A program made the position numbers and the translations under genes. Below the pieces are notes generated by a model. The model had not been told where the DNA came from, ran no database searches, and saw nothing but the letters and a program-made list of their open reading frames with translations. Positions 17,321-25,727 of a stretch of 64,000 bases of DNA are shown here, piece by piece (within the stretch, counting starts at the first letter, position 1; every line of letters starts with the position of its first letter). The stretch spans positions 626,001-690,000 of the forward strand of contig NZ_CP017478.1 in assembly GCF_001761325.1 (NCBI RefSeq). Reading direction: 5' to 3'. The stretch is from Urechidicola croceus. Lineage in GTDB: Bacteria > Bacteroidota > Bacteroidia > Flavobacteriales > Flavobacteriaceae.

Positions 17321-17480
17321 AAAAAAGCCCAAAAGGAATACTAAATAGTAGGGATTAAAGTACTCCTTTTTGAGCCCTTGCCATATATGGAAATTAATAA
17401 ATGAATTGAGGTTGATCTAATATTTTTTTGGGAGAAAAATCGAACTGTATTTAGGGAGTCAAGCGTACATTACATTTCTA
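17321..17480 (-). ncRNA. Candidate small RNA or orphan leader upstream of spoT
   Basis: In the 394-base gap between the spoT-type gene and the M48 protease, the minus strand has an exact TAnnTTTG box (TATATTTG, 17494-17487). About 105 bases downstream comes a terminator-like hairpin: GGGCTCAAAAAGGAGTACT pairs imperfectly with AGTATTCCTTTTGGGC, then six T (ending near 17321). spoT seems to have its own promoter after this hairpin, so the unit could be a free transcript of about 160 bases. No known RNA family is recognised. It might instead be only a distant terminator for the M48 gene. Confidence 0.45.
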
Positions 17481-17583
17481 GTATAACAAATATAGTGATT
17501 AAAAACCTATAAATCATTTATTTTACGAAGTAATTACGTGAAAATGAAAAGTTTAGTTGTTTGCTTACAATTTACTAAATAAA

Positions 17584-18825
17584 TTATTTCATTTTTTGAT
17601 TTAAATTCATAATTCTGTTTTGTAAAGTAGGATGGGAGTAGTGCATGAAAACATATGATTTATGTGGAGTTAAATTAGTTAAACTATTTTTAGATAACTT
17701 TTTAAGTGAACTTATTAATGGCTCTGCACCGAAATTTTCTTTTGCGTAATCATCTGCTTGGTACTCAAATTTTCGTGAAATGAAATTCATAAGTAAACTT
17801 GTGATTTCAGATAAAGGGCTATATAATATTCCAAATGCAATAAGACCAATATGAAAGCTTGGTTTTGTTACTCCAAGAGCTTGAGACAATAAATTGTTGT
17901 TTATGAATAGTGATAAAATAAATAATGTAAGACCTGTTAGAAGTATTGAAGTAATAAGGTTGAAAACTATATGTTTACGCTTATAATGCCCAACTTCGTG
18001 TGCTAAAACTGCCACAATTTCATCTGTAGTTAAATCATTAATCAATGTATCATATAAAACAATTCTTTTTGTTTTACCAAATCCTGCAAAATATGCATTT
18101 GCTTTTGTAGAACGCTTTGAGCCATCTATCACAAAAATTTTATCCAATTTAAATCCTACTTTTATTGCAAATTTTTCGATTTCTGTTCTTAATTCTCCAT
18201 TTTCTAGTGGAATTTGTTTATTAAATAAAGGTACAATCAATGTTGAATAAAACATATTCATAAAAATTGTAAATATTGCAACGAGTAACCATGCATATAT
18301 CCAAAAATTAGTATCACTAACTTGATAAAACCAAATTATTAGAGATAAAATTACTCCTCCAAGAACTACACTCATTATCCAGCCTTTTATTTTATCTAGC
18401 CAAAACAATTTTTTAGTTGTTTTATTGAACCCAAATTTTTCTTCAATTACAAATGTTTTGTAGTAAGAAAACGGAGTGGTTAAAATATCGCTTGCTATCA
18501 TAATTACACCAAAGAAAATTAGAGCAATAAGTATTGGGTTATCAGTTAAACTTCTTGCAAAATCATCTACAATTCTAAAGCCGTCAAAAACAAAAAATAA
18601 AATAGTTAATACAATTGAAAATGTAGATGTTATATTGCTAAACTTAAAGTTTAACTTTTTGTATTTTTGCGATTCTAAATACTCTTCATTATTATAAACA
18701 TCAGACACTTCGATTGGCAAGATATCATCAAAGTGTTTAGCATTTAAACTATCTATTATTTTATCAACTAAGAAGTTAATTAATATAATAGAAATGATAA
18801 TATAAAATAAAATTGTTGGAGTCAT
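17584..18825 (-). CDS. M48-family zinc metalloprotease (Ste24/CAAX protease type)
   Basis: A 413-residue integral membrane protease. Several transmembrane segments are visible (about 2-20, 65-85, 100-120, 150-170, 180-205, 290-312, 325-345). The zinc motif is HEVGH at 276-280 (VAVLAHEVGHYKRKH), with the third ligand in the EYQADDYAKENFG segment, and an N-terminal Ste24-like region is present. In bacteria these enzymes act on membrane or envelope proteins; no prenylated substrate is implied. The NlpC/P60 lipoprotein gene lies seven bases upstream in the same unit. Confidence 0.9.
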   Translation of the reverse strand: MTPTILFYIIISIILINFLVDKIIDSLNAKHFDDILPIEVSDVYNNEEYLESQKYKKLNFKFSNITSTFSIVLTILFFVFDGFRIVDDFARSLTDNPILIALIFFGVIMIASDILTTPFSYYKTFVIEEKFGFNKTTKKLFWLDKIKGWIMSVVLGGVILSLIIWFYQVSDTNFWIYAWLLVAIFTIFMNMFYSTLIVPLFNKQIPLENGELRTEIEKFAIKVGFKLDKIFVIDGSKRSTKANAYFAGFGKTKRIVLYDTLINDLTTDEIVAVLAHEVGHYKRKHIVFNLITSILLTGLTLFILSLFINNNLLSQALGVTKPSFHIGLIAFGILYSPLSEITSLLMNFISRKFEYQADDYAKENFGAEPLISSLKKLSKNSLTNLTPHKSYVFMHYSHPTLQNRIMNLNQKMK

Positions 18826-18831
18826 TTATTG

Positions 18832-19287
18832 TTATTTTAAAATCCTTTTTGCAAATTTAAATTTCTTTTTCCAATATGAATTATCAAGTTTTGATTTAGT
18901 AACACCTTTTGAAGTCGAACTATGAATAAATTCATTATTACCAATAAAAATACCAACATGTTGATATTTTTTGGATGGTCTAAAAAAAAGTAAATCACCA
19001 GGGCGTAAATTATTTTTAGATATTTTGGTTCCAGTTTTTGCCATTCCATCAGTAGTTCTAGGCAATTTAATATTGAATGCATTATGACAAACTACCTGAA
19101 TAAAACCAGAACAATCAAACCCTTTTTTATCAGTTCCACCATATTTGTATTTAGTTCCTTTATAAATTTGATATTGAGTTTCTAATTTTTGTTGAGGAGT
19201 AATTTTTGAGGTTATATTTTTACTTGATCCACAACTTATTAATATAATTTGAATAGAAATAAGTAAAAATAAATAATATTTTTTCAT
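18832..19287 (-). CDS. NlpC/P60-family lipoprotein (cell-wall endopeptidase)
   Basis: A 151-residue lipoprotein: signal MKKYYLFLLISIQIILIS, then lipobox cysteine in LISCGSSK. The C-terminal NlpC/P60 domain has the catalytic cysteine in GGTDKKGFDCSGFIQ and the histidine in KYQHVGIFIG. It should cleave peptide links in peptidoglycan stems, held to a membrane facing the periplasm. The chosen ATG at 19287 lies one base after the upstream gene's stop; an in-frame ATG at 19320 would overlap that gene and push the signal peptide inward, so I reject it. Confidence 0.9.
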   Translation of the reverse strand: MKKYYLFLLISIQIILISCGSSKNITSKITPQQKLETQYQIYKGTKYKYGGTDKKGFDCSGFIQVVCHNAFNIKLPRTTDGMAKTGTKISKNNLRPGDLLFFRPSKKYQHVGIFIGNNEFIHSSTSKGVTKSKLDNSYWKKKFKFAKRILK

Positions 19288-19288
19288 A

Positions 19289-20092
19289 CTATTTGAAATT
19301 TCGTTGTCGTTTTGCTTCAAAAATCAATATTCCTGCAGCAACTGATACATTCATTGAATCAATTTCTCCCTGCATAGGAATAATAATATTTTTTTTAGAA
19401 TTTTCAAGCCATTGATTAGAAAGTCCAGTTGCTTCTGTACCAACAACAATTGCTGATGATTGTTTATAGTTTTGATTATGATAGTGTTCAGAATTATCAC
19501 TTAAAGCAGCACAATAAATATTCACATCTTTAGACTTTAAAAAATCAATAATTTCTAAAGTTGTTCCAGTTGCAATTTGATTGGTAAAGACACAACCCAC
19601 ACTTGATCGTATAATATTTGGATTGTACATGTCTGTTTTAGGATTAGCAATAAAAACAGCATCAATATTTGCAGCGTCAGCAGTTCTTAGAATTGCGCCA
19701 ATATTCCCTGGCTTTTCTGGTGCTTCTGCAACTAAAATGAGTGGTGTAGCGGTGTTGAAACTTATATTTTCTAATGCTATTATTTTTGATTTAGCAACTG
19801 CAATCACCCCTTCAGTTGTTGATCTATAGGCTAATTTTTGATAGACTTCTTTTGTTATTTCAACACAATCTATTGTGTTTGTATCAAAAAGTGACTGTAA
19901 TTGATTAAAGGGAATGATATCACTATCAAAAAGTATAGTATCTAATTTATAATCTCCTTTTATTGCTAAAGATATTTCTCGTTGACCTTCAATTAAAAAA
20001 CGACCTAACTTTTTTCTAGTTCGTGATTTTTCTTTTAACTGAAAAAGTTCTTTAATTAATGGATTTTGTATGCTAGAGATTTGTTTAAACAT
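19289..20092 (-). CDS. SpoU/TrmH-family RNA 2'-O-methyltransferase
   Basis: A 267-residue S-adenosylmethionine-dependent RNA methyltransferase with a trefoil knot. Motif 1 is EAPEKPGNIGAILRTADA, motif 2 VVGTEATGLSNQW and motif 3 IIPMQGEIDSMNVSVAAGI. The N-terminal substrate-binding domain has KLGRFLIEGQREISLA. The target, rRNA or tRNA, cannot be read from sequence; the length and N-terminal domain resemble rRNA methyltransferases such as RlmB. It is first in a unit with the NlpC/P60 and M48 genes. Confidence 0.9.
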   Translation of the reverse strand: MFKQISSIQNPLIKELFQLKEKSRTRKKLGRFLIEGQREISLAIKGDYKLDTILFDSDIIPFNQLQSLFDTNTIDCVEITKEVYQKLAYRSTTEGVIAVAKSKIIALENISFNTATPLILVAEAPEKPGNIGAILRTADAANIDAVFIANPKTDMYNPNIIRSSVGCVFTNQIATGTTLEIIDFLKSKDVNIYCAALSDNSEHYHNQNYKQSSAIVVGTEATGLSNQWLENSKKNIIIPMQGEIDSMNVSVAAGILIFEAKRQRNFK

Positions 20093-20107
20093 TTGTCAAA
20101 AATACAT

Positions 20108-20139
20108 AAAAAAGCCATCTGTAAAAACAGATGGCTTTT
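20108..20139 (-). terminator. Intrinsic terminator after the amidohydrolase genes
   Basis: AAAAGCCATCTGT and ACAGATGGCTTTT form a perfect stem with the loop AAAA. It works in either orientation and separates the amidohydrolase pair from the methyltransferase unit. Confidence 0.85.
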
Positions 20140-20154
20140 AGAAGTTTTTAATAC

Positions 20155-21465
20155 TTAATTTTGAGAGTTATATTTATCCATATACCGTTTCCAGAGTTTG
20201 GTTTGGTGTGTTTCTAAACTGATATTTCTACCTTTAATAAATGCATGGGTTAAAATATTAGTACGCATATCTAATGCATCACCTTCGGAAATAAATAATG
20301 TAGCATCTTTTCCAATTTCTAATGTTCCAACTTTTGTATCAATTCCAAGAATTTTTGCAGTATTAGAAGTTATTAATTTAAGAGCTTCTTCCTTATCAAG
20401 ACCATATGCTGCATATGTTCCTGCATAAAAAGGTAAATTTCTTGATTGCATTCTTTCCATTTGTCCTTCAATACTTATACCTACAGTTACACCTTTGTCA
20501 ATTAGCATTTTAGCGTGTTTATACGGGAAATGAATATCCTCATCAACATCTGAAGGTAGTCTATGTGAACGATCTATTAAAACTGGAATGTTATTTGAAG
20601 CTAGTAAATCAGCAACTTTATAAGCTTCTCGACCGTGTACTATCACTAATTTTTCAACTTCTAACTCCTTAGAGAAGTCAATTACATCAATGATTTCTTT
20701 TTCTCCACTTACATGAACAAATAATGTTTTTTTGCCATTAAAAAGACCTTTTACTGCTTCAAATGGAGCATTTATATTGATTTTATTACCAATATGATAT
20801 AATTTAGCGTCATTTAAGAAAACTTTAATTTTATCTACATTAGAGATATATTTTTTATCAGGTTTTGCACCTGGATCTTCACCTAACCACCATTTTCCAT
20901 ATGTAAAACTAGATGGCCAATTCACATGAATTCCATCATCGACTTTTATTGCCGCATCTTCCCAGTTCCAAGCATCAAATTGTACGATTGATGATGTCCC
21001 AGAAATTGTACCGCCTCTAGGTGTAATTTGTCCTATTAAAACTCCATTTGGCCTTAATGATTCTGTAACTTTAGATTCTGTATTATATGCTATTAAACTT
21101 CTTATATGTGGTAGCATACTTCCTGTTTCATTTGCGTCTTTGGTTGCTCTAACCGCATCTATTTCAATTAGCCCCGAACTCGTATTTGCTGCAATAAATC
21201 CAGGATAAACATGCTTCCCATTGGCATTTATAATATTAGAAAAAGAATTTTTATCTACTTGATTTTGAGTTCCGACAAATGTAATTTTACCTTTGTCAAA
21301 TCCTATTGCAGAATTTTCAATAATACTTCCATTTCCAAGGTGTGCTATTGCACCAACAATTAGAATTGGTTCGCTTTGAGGTGGAGCAGGTGTTTGTTGT
21401 GCAACTATTCCAAAACTTGAAAGTATTAGAAGTAAACTAAATTTTATGTGTTTGAGTTTTTTCAT
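20155..21465 (-). CDS. Exported amidohydrolase-like protein lacking the HxH metal motif
   Basis: A 436-residue protein with a signal peptide (MKKLKHIKFSLLLILSSFGIVAQ) and the composite domain of imidazolonepropionase-like amidohydrolases (NANGKHVYPGFIAANTSSG, IGKDATLFISEGDALDM). Where active enzymes have HxH after strand 1, this protein has NTSSG, and the later histidines are also poorly kept. It may be a non-catalytic partner of the larger upstream protein, whose stop is ten bases before this start. The ATG at 21465 starts a clean signal peptide; an in-frame ATG at 21489 would overlap the upstream gene. Confidence 0.75.
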   Translation of the reverse strand: MKKLKHIKFSLLLILSSFGIVAQQTPAPPQSEPILIVGAIAHLGNGSIIENSAIGFDKGKITFVGTQNQVDKNSFSNIINANGKHVYPGFIAANTSSGLIEIDAVRATKDANETGSMLPHIRSLIAYNTESKVTESLRPNGVLIGQITPRGGTISGTSSIVQFDAWNWEDAAIKVDDGIHVNWPSSFTYGKWWLGEDPGAKPDKKYISNVDKIKVFLNDAKLYHIGNKININAPFEAVKGLFNGKKTLFVHVSGEKEIIDVIDFSKELEVEKLVIVHGREAYKVADLLASNNIPVLIDRSHRLPSDVDEDIHFPYKHAKMLIDKGVTVGISIEGQMERMQSRNLPFYAGTYAAYGLDKEEALKLITSNTAKILGIDTKVGTLEIGKDATLFISEGDALDMRTNILTHAFIKGRNISLETHQTKLWKRYMDKYNSQN

Positions 21466-21475
21466 GGTTGTAATT

Positions 21476-24436
21476 TTATAATGTGTCACAATGAAAATAT
21501 TGTTTTTCTTTTTTAGTTGGTGTTTGGGTTTTCATACCCTTATTTTTTTCTCTAAGCATCATTTGAATCAACTCGTTTCTTTCATCTTGAATTTCTTGAT
21601 TCATTTGTTCATTTCTATTAATATCGAAGTAAGTAACACCTTCAATTAATGTTTTTTCAACTTTTGCATAAATAGATAGTGGATTATCGCTCCATAACAC
21701 TAAATCAGCATCTTTACCCACTTTAATACTTCCAACTTTATCATCTATGTGTAATAATTTTGCAGGATTAAGAGTAACAAATTTCCATGCTTCTTCTTCA
21801 GAAAGACCGCCATATTTAACTGCTTTTGCAGCTTCTTGATTCAATCTTCGGCTCATTTCAGCATCATCAGAATTAAATGCAACTGTAACTCCTTGACTAT
21901 GCATTATCACTCCATTATAAGGTATTGCATCATTTACTTCAAATTTGTACGCCCACCAATCAGAGAATGTAGATCCACCCACACCATGCTTTTTCATTTT
22001 ATCAGCAACTTTATATCCTTCAAGAATATGAGTAAATGTATTGATGTTAAAATTAAATTTTTCAGCAACCTTCATTAACATGTTTATTTCTGACTGTACA
22101 TAAGAATGGCAAGTTATAAAGCGCTCTTTATTTAGAATTTCAGAAAGAGTCTCTAGTTCAATGTCTTTTCTGTATGGTTTTCCACTTTTCTTTAATGCAT
22201 CGTATTCTTTTGCTCTATTAAAATAATCTATGTATAGTTGTTCGACTCCCATTCTTGTTTGAGGAAAACGAACAGTTTGGCTATCTCCCCAATTTGTTTG
22301 CTTTACATTTTCACCTAATGCAAATTTGATAAATTTAGGTCTGTTTTTGAATAATAGTTCTTTTGCTGAATTTCCCCATTTCAATTTGATTAATGCCGAT
22401 CTTCCACCAATAGGATTGGCTGAACCATGCAAAATTTGAATTGTTGTAACTCCACCAGCCAGATTTCTGTAAATATCGATATCATCATAATCAACAACAT
22501 CTTCAATAGTAACTTCGGCGGTAGAATTTTGTCCAGATTCATTAACTGATGTGGTTGCAATATGAGAATGTTCATCGATTATTCCAGATGTTAAGTGTTT
22601 CCCAGTTCCGTCAATGATTTTTGTATTTGAATCATTTAAATTTTGTCCAATTTTTGCAATTTTACCATCTTTTATAAGGACATCTGTGTTTTTTAATATC
22701 CCATTTTTTTCATTGGTCCAAACAGTTAGGTTTTTAAATAAAATGGTTTCTTGTTTTGGCATTTCTTTAAAACCAAACGCTACATTTGGATAGGTGAGTG
22801 GTTTAACTAAATTAGGTTTTTCTTCTTTAATTTCTTTTGTTTCTATATCTAATGATGCCCTTTTTTTAGCTGTCCATTTTACAATTTTTCCATTTGTTAA
22901 TTTACCACTACCAGATAAATCATTTTTATCAGTTATTTTAGAAGATAACCTAACAAATTCACTTTCTCCATTATTAATAGGTGTGTAAAATAAATACATC
23001 CAATCATCAGAATATGAAATATTTGAGGCTATTTTTATAGAGTCAAGTTTTATTTCTGATTTTAACTTTTTTAACTCTCCAGAAATTTTTAAATCATATG
23101 ATTTTCCATCTAAATTAAGAGTGTAATTACCTCTAATATCTTTAATATTCATTTCATTAATCACATTTTGAGTTCCTTGAACCCAATTTTCATAAAGTAT
23201 ATTTTCTTTGTTGAAAATTTCATTTGATGTGATTAAAAAATTTGCATAAGCACCATTTTTCAAAACTCCCAACTCATCATTTTTACCTAATAATTTAGCG
23301 GGTGTTGTAGTTAATGCTTCTAGTGCTTTTTGTTTGTCAAAGCCATATTCAATATACTTGAGTAAGTTAGTTCTGAAATCTTTAGTTGATTTTAAATCAG
23401 CTGTTGTTAGTGCAAATTCTACTCCATTTTCCGATAAAATTTTCAGATTAGTTGGAGCCTGATTCCATTTACGCATATCATTTAAACTAATTTTAGAAGC
23501 AGCATAAGGGTTACTTACATCATAAGGTTTTGGTAACTTAACTGGAATGATGAAATTGGCATTTGAGTTGATTATTTCATCAATTTGCTCATATTCATAT
23601 CCGCTACCTTTAATAGTGTATTTTAAGTTAAACTCATTTGCTATTTTACTCGCTCTTAAAGTATTGTCTAAACTATTAGCCTCAAAAATAATAGGTAGAT
23701 TTTTAGATTTATTTAAAGCCTCTAATGCAAGATCTTTAGTTTTAGAAAGTCCTTTTTGATACCATTCTACATCATTATAGACTTGTCTAATTAATGCCAT
23801 AGAACCCATTGTAGATGTGGGATAACTTTGCTTAGAAGTTACAGATTTATTAAATGATAAATGCTGTGTTGCATCAGTACTAATAATTCTAGTTTCATCA
23901 CCATTTTCGGTGTTTAAGGCAACCAACATACCGGTTCCTCTCATAATTCCATCTTGTTGATGCGTACTTACAACACCAAATCCTTGCTCTAATAATTCTT
24001 TAGATTTCTTAGAGTCAAATTTAAAATCTGTAAACCCTCGTTGGTCAGTTTTAATATGATCATTCCAATAAAATCCTTTTCGAGAAGCATCATATTGTGG
24101 TTTTGAATTAGAACTAATATTCTTTTTTGGTTTTTCAATACCAAAATTAGAATACATATCAATAAATGATGGATAAATATGCTTTCCTTTTAAATCAATA
24201 ACTTGACTGTTTTTTGGAATCTTTAGGTTTTTAGCAACTTCTATAATTCTTGTTCCTTCAATTAATAAAACACCATTATCAATAGTTTGAGATGGAGAAA
24301 CGTGAATAATTGCATTTTTGAATGCTATAATTTTTTCATTTAAATTTTTAACACCTTCATTTGTAGGAAAATATTCTTGTGCATGAACTTGTTTGAATGA
24401 TAAGAGTATCAAACAACAGAGCAGTAGTTTTTTCAT
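21476..24436 (-). CDS. Large exported double amidohydrolase
   Basis: A 986-residue protein with a signal peptide (MKKLLLCCLILLSFKQVHAQ). It carries two amidohydrolase units in tandem. The N-terminal unit (about 30-420) has the frame GKHIYPSFIDMYSNFG, where the HxH metal motif is lost. The C-terminal unit (about 590-950) keeps it: GIIDEHSHIATTSVNESG, then later histidines in CHSYVQSE and the aspartate region VAFNSDDAEMSRR. Only the second unit is predicted to be catalytic. Substrate unknown; envelope cyclic amide or dipeptide turnover is a guess from the family. It is paired with the 436-residue homologue downstream. Confidence 0.8.
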   Translation of the reverse strand: MKKLLLCCLILLSFKQVHAQEYFPTNEGVKNLNEKIIAFKNAIIHVSPSQTIDNGVLLIEGTRIIEVAKNLKIPKNSQVIDLKGKHIYPSFIDMYSNFGIEKPKKNISSNSKPQYDASRKGFYWNDHIKTDQRGFTDFKFDSKKSKELLEQGFGVVSTHQQDGIMRGTGMLVALNTENGDETRIISTDATQHLSFNKSVTSKQSYPTSTMGSMALIRQVYNDVEWYQKGLSKTKDLALEALNKSKNLPIIFEANSLDNTLRASKIANEFNLKYTIKGSGYEYEQIDEIINSNANFIIPVKLPKPYDVSNPYAASKISLNDMRKWNQAPTNLKILSENGVEFALTTADLKSTKDFRTNLLKYIEYGFDKQKALEALTTTPAKLLGKNDELGVLKNGAYANFLITSNEIFNKENILYENWVQGTQNVINEMNIKDIRGNYTLNLDGKSYDLKISGELKKLKSEIKLDSIKIASNISYSDDWMYLFYTPINNGESEFVRLSSKITDKNDLSGSGKLTNGKIVKWTAKKRASLDIETKEIKEEKPNLVKPLTYPNVAFGFKEMPKQETILFKNLTVWTNEKNGILKNTDVLIKDGKIAKIGQNLNDSNTKIIDGTGKHLTSGIIDEHSHIATTSVNESGQNSTAEVTIEDVVDYDDIDIYRNLAGGVTTIQILHGSANPIGGRSALIKLKWGNSAKELLFKNRPKFIKFALGENVKQTNWGDSQTVRFPQTRMGVEQLYIDYFNRAKEYDALKKSGKPYRKDIELETLSEILNKERFITCHSYVQSEINMLMKVAEKFNFNINTFTHILEGYKVADKMKKHGVGGSTFSDWWAYKFEVNDAIPYNGVIMHSQGVTVAFNSDDAEMSRRLNQEAAKAVKYGGLSEEEAWKFVTLNPAKLLHIDDKVGSIKVGKDADLVLWSDNPLSIYAKVEKTLIEGVTYFDINRNEQMNQEIQDERNELIQMMLREKNKGMKTQTPTKKEKQYFHCDTL

Positions 24437-24506
24437 TTAGTTTGGTTTTAGAGTTTAAATTTAGAAAAGTGTAAGTGAATATTCATTAATTCATCAAACT
24501 TTAACA

Positions 24507-25586
24507 TTAATTGTTAAATTGTAAAATATTATTTTCAGTTTTATTATAATTGATTAACATTCCAACCATCTTACTGTAACTTTTAATTCCTTCAGGTTGT
24601 TTATTAACTTTTAAAAAACTATTAAATATACTTTTAAAATATACTTCAAATGGGTTTTGATATGATTGCCAAAAGTCTTTTGATTCTTGCATGTTTTTTA
24701 ATATTCCTTTATTAATATTTTTTAATGCAATATTATATTTATCCTTATCATGTCTATATAAATCATTTAGTGTATATCTTAGCGCCATAAAATATCCAGA
24801 ATATTTAAAGTATACATCATTATTTGATACTGCTGCCAAAAAACCAACAAAATTTGCTTCATTTTCTGCTGCATAGCCTATTTGATGCCCAACTTCATGG
24901 CAACTTGTTGAAGGAAAGGAAACTACTGGATTTAAACTATTAACTTGAGCTTCGCCAGTAAATGGATTTAAATACCCAGAGAATCCCATATAAGTTAAAG
25001 GTAAACTAATTATAGAATGTTTAATAGACTTATTTTTATACTCAAATTGAGGATAAGAATCACTTAATTTTTGATATCCATTAGAAACCATAGTATAAAT
25101 TTCTTTTTTAGAATAGGGTAGTTCTACTTTAATAGTATCATTATTTGTTATCTTATGGTGTAAATTATTTGTCTTTTCTATTAATTGATTTGTAAAGAAT
25201 TCTAAATCCTCAGTTGTGTATTCCAAATCATTTATTTTCATTGTTTGACTCAACGGTTCTCTTAAATAATTGAATCCCCAAAAAAAATGAAAACAAAAAT
25301 AAATTATAGAAACTCTTGAAATCAATTTAATTAGATTGATTTTTTTTGATTTTATATTTTTAATAATGGTATGAACTATATAAATTATAAATATAATATA
25401 TAATAGATCTCCAATCGAGAAAGGAATCCAACCAACTAATATTCTAAAGAAATTAGAAATATATTTATAAATACCTTGTGAATAGTATTTTTCAATTATA
25501 GAAGGAAATTTAGAAATTACTTGAACAAATACCAATTGAAAAATTAAGAATATTGCAAAAAATATGTCGTTTTTTTTATTTTTCAT
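24507..25586 (-). CDS. DUF3810 membrane protein, putative zinc peptidase
   Basis: A 359-residue Bacteroidota/Firmicutes family protein. Two or three N-terminal transmembrane segments (about 8-24, 50-70, 90-108) precede a soluble domain with the metallopeptidase-like motif HEVGHQIGYAAENEANFVGFLA, an HExxH variant with a downstream glutamate-rich helix. Peptidase activity is inferred from the motif; the substrate is unknown. It is transcribed divergently from dnaB and has no partner gene in the same direction. Confidence 0.8.
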   Translation of the reverse strand: MKNKKNDIFFAIFLIFQLVFVQVISKFPSIIEKYYSQGIYKYISNFFRILVGWIPFSIGDLLYIIFIIYIVHTIIKNIKSKKINLIKLISRVSIIYFCFHFFWGFNYLREPLSQTMKINDLEYTTEDLEFFTNQLIEKTNNLHHKITNNDTIKVELPYSKKEIYTMVSNGYQKLSDSYPQFEYKNKSIKHSIISLPLTYMGFSGYLNPFTGEAQVNSLNPVVSFPSTSCHEVGHQIGYAAENEANFVGFLAAVSNNDVYFKYSGYFMALRYTLNDLYRHDKDKYNIALKNINKGILKNMQESKDFWQSYQNPFEVYFKSIFNSFLKVNKQPEGIKSYSKMVGMLINYNKTENNILQFNN

Positions 25587-25714
25587 TACCCAAAAATAAG
25601 AAATAAATACGTATATTTTTCGTTTAAATAGTTATCAACAAATTACTTACTTATCAACAAAAGATGTGTAAAAAATTATAATGTATTTGATGTAAATTAT
25701 CAGTCATAAAAAAT

Positions 25715-25722
25715 TACTTTTG
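25715..25722 (+). promoter_or_regulatory. -7 box directly before dnaB
   Basis: TACTTTTG is an exact TAnnTTTG match ending five bases before the dnaB ATG at 25728. A TTG lies at 25687-25689 with a slightly long 25-base spacer. The message would start at or near the ATG, so it is likely leaderless. Confidence 0.6.
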
Positions 25723-25727
25723 CTCCC

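Noticed and set aside
17355-17384. Nine-residue leader peptide inside the hairpin upstream of spoT
   Set aside because: The frame lies in the terminator stem, has no run of regulatory codons, and is too short to separate from chance.
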